Shown here one piece after another: positions 7,752-10,492 of a stretch of 10,492 nucleotides of DNA; position 1 is the first letter of the stretch; each line of letters starts with the position of its first letter. The DNA lies in assembly GCA_009927375.1 (NCBI GenBank), contig RFNE01000227.1:1-10492 (forward strand). The letters run 5' to 3'. The translations under genes and the position numbers were made by a program. The notes below the pieces were generated by a model. That model worked only from the letters and a program-made list of their open reading frames with translations. It was not told the DNA's origin and did no database searches. Source of the stretch: Actinomycetota bacterium. Its GTDB lineage: Bacteria; Actinomycetota; Acidimicrobiia; Acidimicrobiales; Ilumatobacteraceae.

Positions 7752-8554
7752 ATGGACCTCTACTCTCAGTTCTCCGAGCGCGTGCGCCGCAACGTGCCGA
7801 CTGCGCTCGTCACGGTGATCGATGGCCCACACGTCGGCGCGATGCTGCTCTTGTCCTCGGGGTCCGAGCCGCTGGGTTCACTTGGCGATCCCGAACTCGA
7901 CCGCGTGGTCGTGCGTGACGCCCAGGGCGAGATCGAAGCCGGTCGAACGAGCGTGCGCCACTATGGACCGCAGGGTCAAACAACACCCGAGGATCTCGCC
8001 GACACGCCCACCGTGCGGGTCTTCGTCGACGTCTATTCACCACCGCCAACGATGTGGATCTTCGGTGCGGTGGACTTCACTGCCGCCCTCGCCAAGGTGG
8101 CAAAGGTGCTCGGCTATCACGTCGTCGTCTGCGACGCACGCGAGGTGTTCGCCACACGACGTCGCTTCCCGATGGCCGACGAGGTGCTCGTGTCATGGCC
8201 TGGACCACTGTTCGACGAACGCGGTCACCAGCTCGGGCCGCGCGACGCGGTGTGCATCCTCACTCACGACCCCAAGTTCGACGTCCCCGCAGTGCAGGGA
8301 GCACTGCGCACCGCCGTCGGCTACATCGGCGTGATGGGCAGCCGCAAGACACACGCCAAGCGACTCGAGCGACTCGCTGAAGTCGGCGTCACCGACACAC
8401 GTGATCTCGCCCGCCTGATGTCCCGATCGGGCTCGACCTCGGCGCACGGACTCCTGAGGAGACCGCAATCTCCATTTGCGGTGAGATCATTGCGCGCCGC
8501 ACGGGCCGACTCGCACCGTCACTGCGTGACGGCACCGGCCCGATACACAAATAA
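7752..8554 (+). CDS. coxF: XdhC/CoxF family Mo-cofactor maturation protein with Rossmann domain, frameshifted at ~8422
   Basis: A long XdhC protein: an N-terminal XdhC_CoxI-like part (1-95) and a C-terminal Rossmann part starting at MWIFGAVDFTAAL (101-113), with VVVCDARE (125-131), LTHDPKFDVPA (170-180) and VGYIGVMGSRKTHAKR (189-204). Such proteins bind Mo cofactor and may deliver it to the large subunit. As read, the frame leaves family sequence after RLM and ends at TAG 8556-8558. One base back it continues IGLDLGARTPEETAISICGE and ends GPIHK at TAA 8552-8554. Restoring one C in the CCC at 8422-8424 gives S-P-I-G-L-D-L-G, the normal motif, and a protein of 267 residues. The repaired stop abuts the NlpC stop exactly. 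The Rossmann loop is GAVDFTA, not the GxGHVA of classical XdhC. Confidence 0.87.
8422..8424 (+). other. Frameshift site in coxF (CCC, probably CCCC)
   Basis: ATG TCC CGA TCG reads M-S-R-S and leaves the family. With one more C it becomes ATG TCC CCG ATC GGG (M-S-P-I-G), the conserved SPIGLD motif of XdhC proteins. The downstream frame then runs cleanly for another 43 residues to its stop. Confidence 0.85.
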
Positions 8555-9211
8555 CTAGACGAGCGGGTTGGCGAACCGCGACCAGGACAAGATGCGGTCC
8601 TCCATGAGGTGCAGTTCGACGCTTCGTCCGGTCCGCGGTGCCTGGATGATCGCACCATCGATTCCGAGATAGAGCGCCACGTGGCCCGGTCGCCACACGA
8701 GATCACCGGGTTGGGCCTCTGACTCACTCACTCGTGACGACACGTCGTATTGCAGTGTCGATCCGCGGGGCAACGACACGCCGCTCGACTTCCAGGCGAA
8801 GCGTGTGAGTCCGGAACAATCGAGTCCGATTCCCGGTCGCTCCGCGTTTTCCTCGTACGGCACACCGAGCTGGGTCAGCCCTGCCATCACCGCACGCTGA
8901 CGCGCCACGGACGCATCCCGCCACACCGCACGAAGCTTGCGCATGTCGAGATCGAGGAAGACCGCGACACGTGCGGCGAGTCGATCGGCGTACAGCTGAT
9001 ACAAGTCGTAGGCGTCCACGTCGCGTCGATCCGCAAATCGACTGATCGCCTCGAGTGCTTCGGTCGCCTCGGCCACGATGCGGGCCTCCTGACCCGCGGG
9101 CATGGGCGTCGCGCTTGCCGGCTGGGCACAGAGGCCGAGGCCAACGAGGCAGACGGCAATGACGGCTGCGACTCGACGGGAGGTATGGATGTAGCGAGAA
9201 CCAAGGTTCAT
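8555..9211 (-). CDS. Secreted NlpC/P60 cysteine endopeptidase
   Basis: A 218-residue exported cell-wall hydrolase. Residues 1-35 are a Sec signal peptide: basic NLGSRYIHTSRR, hydrophobic AAVIAVCLVGLGLCA, cleavage probably after ASA. A helical, partly coiled stretch follows (about 40-112), then the NlpC/P60 domain with the catalytic triad Cys132 (GLDCSGLTRFAW), His177 (GHVALYLG) and a polar third residue, probably Gln190 (IIQAP). The GDLVW motif (169-173) is typical. Such enzymes usually cut the D-Glu to meso-DAP bond of peptidoglycan stems. ATG 9211 has no strong ribosome site. Coding is opposite to the cox genes and the stop touches coxF's repaired stop, so this gene probably has its own promoter in the 9262-9315 AT-rich region and no tie to Mo chemistry. 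Confidence 0.9.
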   Translation of the reverse strand: MNLGSRYIHTSRRVAAVIAVCLVGLGLCAQPASATPMPAGQEARIVAEATEALEAISRFADRRDVDAYDLYQLYADRLAARVAVFLDLDMRKLRAVWRDASVARQRAVMAGLTQLGVPYEENAERPGIGLDCSGLTRFAWKSSGVSLPRGSTLQYDVSSRVSESEAQPGDLVWRPGHVALYLGIDGAIIQAPRTGRSVELHLMEDRILSWSRFANPLV

Positions 9212-9233
9212 GGGGGTGACCGTTTCTGCCGGG

Positions 9234-9257
9234 GCGACCTCGGGGGGTCAAGGTCGC
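9234..9257 (-). repeat. Inverted repeat in the NlpC/P60 leader
   Basis: GCGACCT (9234-9240) and AGGTCGC (9251-9257) are perfect reverse complements with a 10-base G-rich loop between them. It sits 23 bases upstream of the NlpC/P60 start, inside its likely leader RNA or as a DNA operator. No T tract follows on either strand, so it is not a typical terminator. Confidence 0.45.
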
Positions 9258-9342
9258 GCTGCGGGAACAATATGTCAGGTATGTAACAGTGTAATTCATC
9301 AAATCGTAATAATTGGGCATCCCAGGAAGTCCTGATTTGGCA

Positions 9343-9376
9343 CGGGTTTCACGGGGATTGCCCGAAACTCGGGCAA
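9343..9376 (+). promoter_or_regulatory. Overlapping, mutually exclusive hairpins just upstream of mocA
   Basis: Hairpin B is a perfect 8-bp inverted repeat: TTGCCCGA (9358-9365), loop AAC, TCGGGCAA (9369-9376), ending nine bases before the mocA GTG. Hairpin A pairs CGGGTTTC (9343-9350) with GAAACTCG (9364-9371) over eight pairs, one of them G-U, with a 13-base loop. The two share bases 9364-9365 and 9369-9371 and cannot form together. This could be an RNA switch, or hairpin B alone could be a DNA operator. No T tract follows, so a terminator is unlikely. Confidence 0.4.
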
Positions 9377-9385
9377 GATGCAGGG

Positions 9386-10008
9386 GTGAGTTCCCCGACC
9401 CGCCTCGTCCTCCTCGCAGGGGGTGCTGGGAGGCGTTTCGGAGGAGGTGAGCACAAGCTGACGACGGTCGTCTGCGGTCGCCCGGTTGCCGACTGGGCCG
9501 TGGAAGCCGCCCTCGAATCCCACGTCGGGCCCCTCGTCGTCGTCACAGGGTCGACCACGATCGGTCTCCCGGCCGATCTCAGCCCACGTGCCCGGGAATC
9601 GATTGCCACCTTCGGAGAACCCCGCTTCGTGCACAACCCCGCATGGGACGACGGCATGGCGACCTCGCTCCAAGTTGCACTTTCGGTGAGCGACGGCGCA
9701 GAAGCGTGATCGTCGGTCTCGCTGACCAGCCGTGTGTCACTCCTGAGGCGTGGCGCGCGGTCGCCGAGTCGCACTCCCCGATCGCCGTGGCAACCTACGG
9801 CTCACGACGTGGCAATCCCGTTCGACTGCACGCGGCGCTGTGGCCGAACCTGCCACGCACGGGCGACGAAGGAGCGCGCGGGCTCTTTCGCTCTCATCCC
9901 GAACTCGTCGAAGAAGTAGCCTGTTCGGGGTCGGCACTCGATGTGGACACGCGTGACGACATTGCTCTCGTCGAGGAATGTCTCGCGTCAAGAAAGAGGA
10001 ACCGCTAA
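9386..10008 (+). CDS. mocA: MocA/MobA-like molybdopterin nucleotidyltransferase, frameshifted at ~9706
   Basis: A member of the MobA-like NTP transferase family. In clusters of CO dehydrogenase/xanthine oxidase type the usual role is adding CMP to Mo-MPT to make the MCD cofactor used by CoxL. The nucleotide-binding loop is LAGGAGRRFGGGEHKL (10-25); GLADQPCVTPEAW after the shift carries the metal-binding Asp, and TYGSRRGNPVRL follows. The first frame stops at TGA 9707-9709. Adding one G (GAA GCG GTG ATC) joins it to VIVGLADQP and a 207-residue protein, the normal size. GTG 9386 starts the family N-terminus directly; there is no usable ribosome site, so initiation may be leaderless or depend on leader structure. 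The stop overlaps the coxG start by one base (TAATG). MCD rather than MGD synthesis is inferred from context. Confidence 0.85.
9704..9708 (+). other. Frameshift site in mocA (GCGTG, probably GCGGTG)
   Basis: GAA GCG TGA stops the frame. One extra G gives GAA GCG GTG ATC GTC GGT (E-A-V-I-V-G), which leads straight into the LADQP motif. Exactly one base is lost. Confidence 0.8.
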
Positions 10009-10492
10009 TGGATCTCCATCACGAATTCACCGTCAACGTGCCGGTCGACGAAGCATGGCGCGTGCTCACCGACCTCGAGCGCATCGCCCCCTGCCTGCCC
10101 GGCGCACAACTCACCGAGGTCGAGGGCGAGACGTACCGCGGCCAGGTGAAGGTCAAAGTCGGACCGATCCTCGCCCAGTTCAAGGGTCAGGCAAGTTTCG
10201 TCAGCCGTGACGACGCCGCGCACACCGCAACGCTCAAGGGCGAGGGTCGCGACACGACGGGCAAGGGCAATGCCTCGGCAATGATCACCGCCGAGTTGAC
10301 CGCCGTGGATGCAACTCGACGCGTTGCGTGGTCAACACCGACCTCTCGATCTCCGGCAAGGTTGCACAGTTCGGTCGCGGCGCACTCGCCGACGTGAGCG
10401 ACAAACTCCTCGCCCAGTTCGTCGAGAACCTCAACCAACTCATCGCCTCCGCCCCTCCTCCTCCGGCGACCTCAGCACCAGCACCGCAGACC
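10008..10492 (+). CDS. coxG: CoxG-like SRPBCC protein, frameshifted at ~10328, 3' end beyond window
   Basis: CoxG belongs to the START/SRPBCC lipid-binding fold family. It helps attach CO dehydrogenase to the membrane and has been reported to carry menaquinone to it. The protein opens MDLHHEFTVNVPVDEAWRVL and contains LERIAPCLPGAQL and YRGQVKVKVGPI, typical of the family. The start ATG overlaps the mocA stop (TAATG), so the two are coupled. As read, the frame runs off family sequence after TRRVA and stops near 10398. One base back, from about 10328, the text resumes as VVNTDLSISGKVAQFGRGALADVSDKL and stays open to the end. Adding one G (GTT GCG GTG GTC) repairs it. A Pro/Ala-rich linker (APPPPATSAPAP) begins at about 10450, as expected before the C-terminal membrane-associating tail, which is not in the window. 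Confidence 0.87.
10326..10330 (+). other. Frameshift site in coxG (GCGTG, probably GCGGTG)
   Basis: GTT GCG TGG TCA reads V-A-W-S and leaves the family. One extra G gives GTT GCG GTG GTC AAC ACC GAC (V-A-V-V-N-T-D), followed by the conserved LSISGKVAQFGRG segment. The local pattern is identical to that in mocA. Confidence 0.8.

Larger units (their letters stand above)
9212..9385. promoter_or_regulatory. Divergent intergenic region between NlpC/P60 and mocA-coxG
   Basis: A 174-base non-coding stretch, the longest in the window. Its middle (about 9262-9315) is clearly richer in A/T than the surrounding genes and holds TAnnnT-type -10 candidates in both directions: on the minus strand TATTGT and TACACT, on the plus strand TAATAA (9307-9312). 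It also contains a small palindrome CAGGA-AG-TCCTG (9323-9334) and the hairpins listed separately. I read it as two back-to-back promoters; exact start points cannot be fixed from sequence. No small gene with a credible start and ribosome site was found in it. Confidence 0.5.

Noticed and set aside
8425..8558. Taking the coxF C-terminus as read (ending at TAG 8556) as a genuine variant tail
   Set aside because: The tail is Arg/Ser-rich without family likeness, while the frame one base back gives the full conserved SPIGLDLGARTPEETA segment.
9212..9300. c-di-AMP (ydaO) riboswitch upstream of the NlpC/P60 gene
   Set aside because: This riboswitch often precedes such genes in Actinobacteria, but the conserved blocks I know of are not visible and the region before the AT-rich promoter-like segment is too short.
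9358..9376. Rho-independent terminator at the TTGCCCGA/TCGGGCAA repeat
   Set aside because: No T tract follows on either strand and no gene ends just before it.
9343..9385. Moco riboswitch ahead of mocA
   Set aside because: The known element is larger and more complex; only two short overlapping stems are present here.
1490..10330. Programmed ribosomal frameshifting in the broken genes
   Set aside because: The sites lack a shared slippery heptamer with a downstream pseudoknot, they need different shifts, and homologues are not known to be frameshifted. Deletions in runs explain all five more simply.
1..10492. Mobile elements, CRISPR arrays, tRNA or rRNA genes, phage or defence genes
   Set aside because: No transposase or integrase motifs, no spaced direct repeats, and no tRNA-like cloverleaf were seen on either strand.

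Overview
This is a high-GC bacterial fragment (by eye roughly 60-65% G+C) with many GTG starts, few clear Shine-Dalgarno sequences and a gene set typical of aerobic Actinomycetota. I lean towards Acidimicrobiia, but that is an impression from protein character and not a search result. Most of the window is a molybdenum-hydroxylase ('cox', aerobic CO-dehydrogenase-like) locus: the large and medium catalytic subunits plus the accessory set that inserts and matures the Mo/cytosine-dinucleotide cofactor.

Layout. 1-1899: 3' part of coxL (Mo subunit), then coxM (FAD subunit). 1835-2818: a PAP2/Aur1-like membrane phosphatase overlapping the end of coxM. 3862-2820, minus strand: a divergent short-chain dehydrogenase (SDR) coupled to a small Dabb-domain gene. 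3922-5343: a DAO-type FAD oxidoreductase. 5369-8554: coxD (MoxR AAA+ ATPase), coxE (VWA protein), a short XdhC/CoxI protein and a long XdhC/CoxF protein, all tightly packed. 9211-8555, minus strand: a secreted NlpC/P60 peptidase. 9212-9385: the only real intergenic region, AT-rich in its middle and with overlapping inverted repeats. 9386-10492: a MocA/MobA-like cytidylyltransferase and coxG, which runs off the end.

Working together. CoxL and CoxM (with a CoxS that is outside the window) would form the hydroxylase. CoxD and CoxE are the AAA+/VWA pair known to finish the active site. The XdhC pair carries and protects Mo cofactor, the MocA-like enzyme would convert MPT to MCD, and CoxG is the membrane/quinone-linked SRPBCC partner. 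The L-then-M order resembles the coxSLM arrangement of 'form II' clusters, so the substrate need not be CO. The active-site loop that would decide this lies upstream of base 1.

The most striking property is that five genes (coxM, coxD, coxF, mocA, coxG) are each broken by one short deletion in a G/C run. In each case the family sequence resumes immediately in another frame and continues cleanly. Restoring 1, 2, 1, 1 and 1 bases gives full-length proteins (coxG runs on in frame to the window edge). This looks more like indel error in the assembly than biology, but recent decay of the cluster is not excluded. I did not find a convincing wholly new system. The best candidates for a second look are the leader of mocA-coxG, the SDR lacking its catalytic Tyr and Lys, and the link between the flavin oxidase and coxDEIF.
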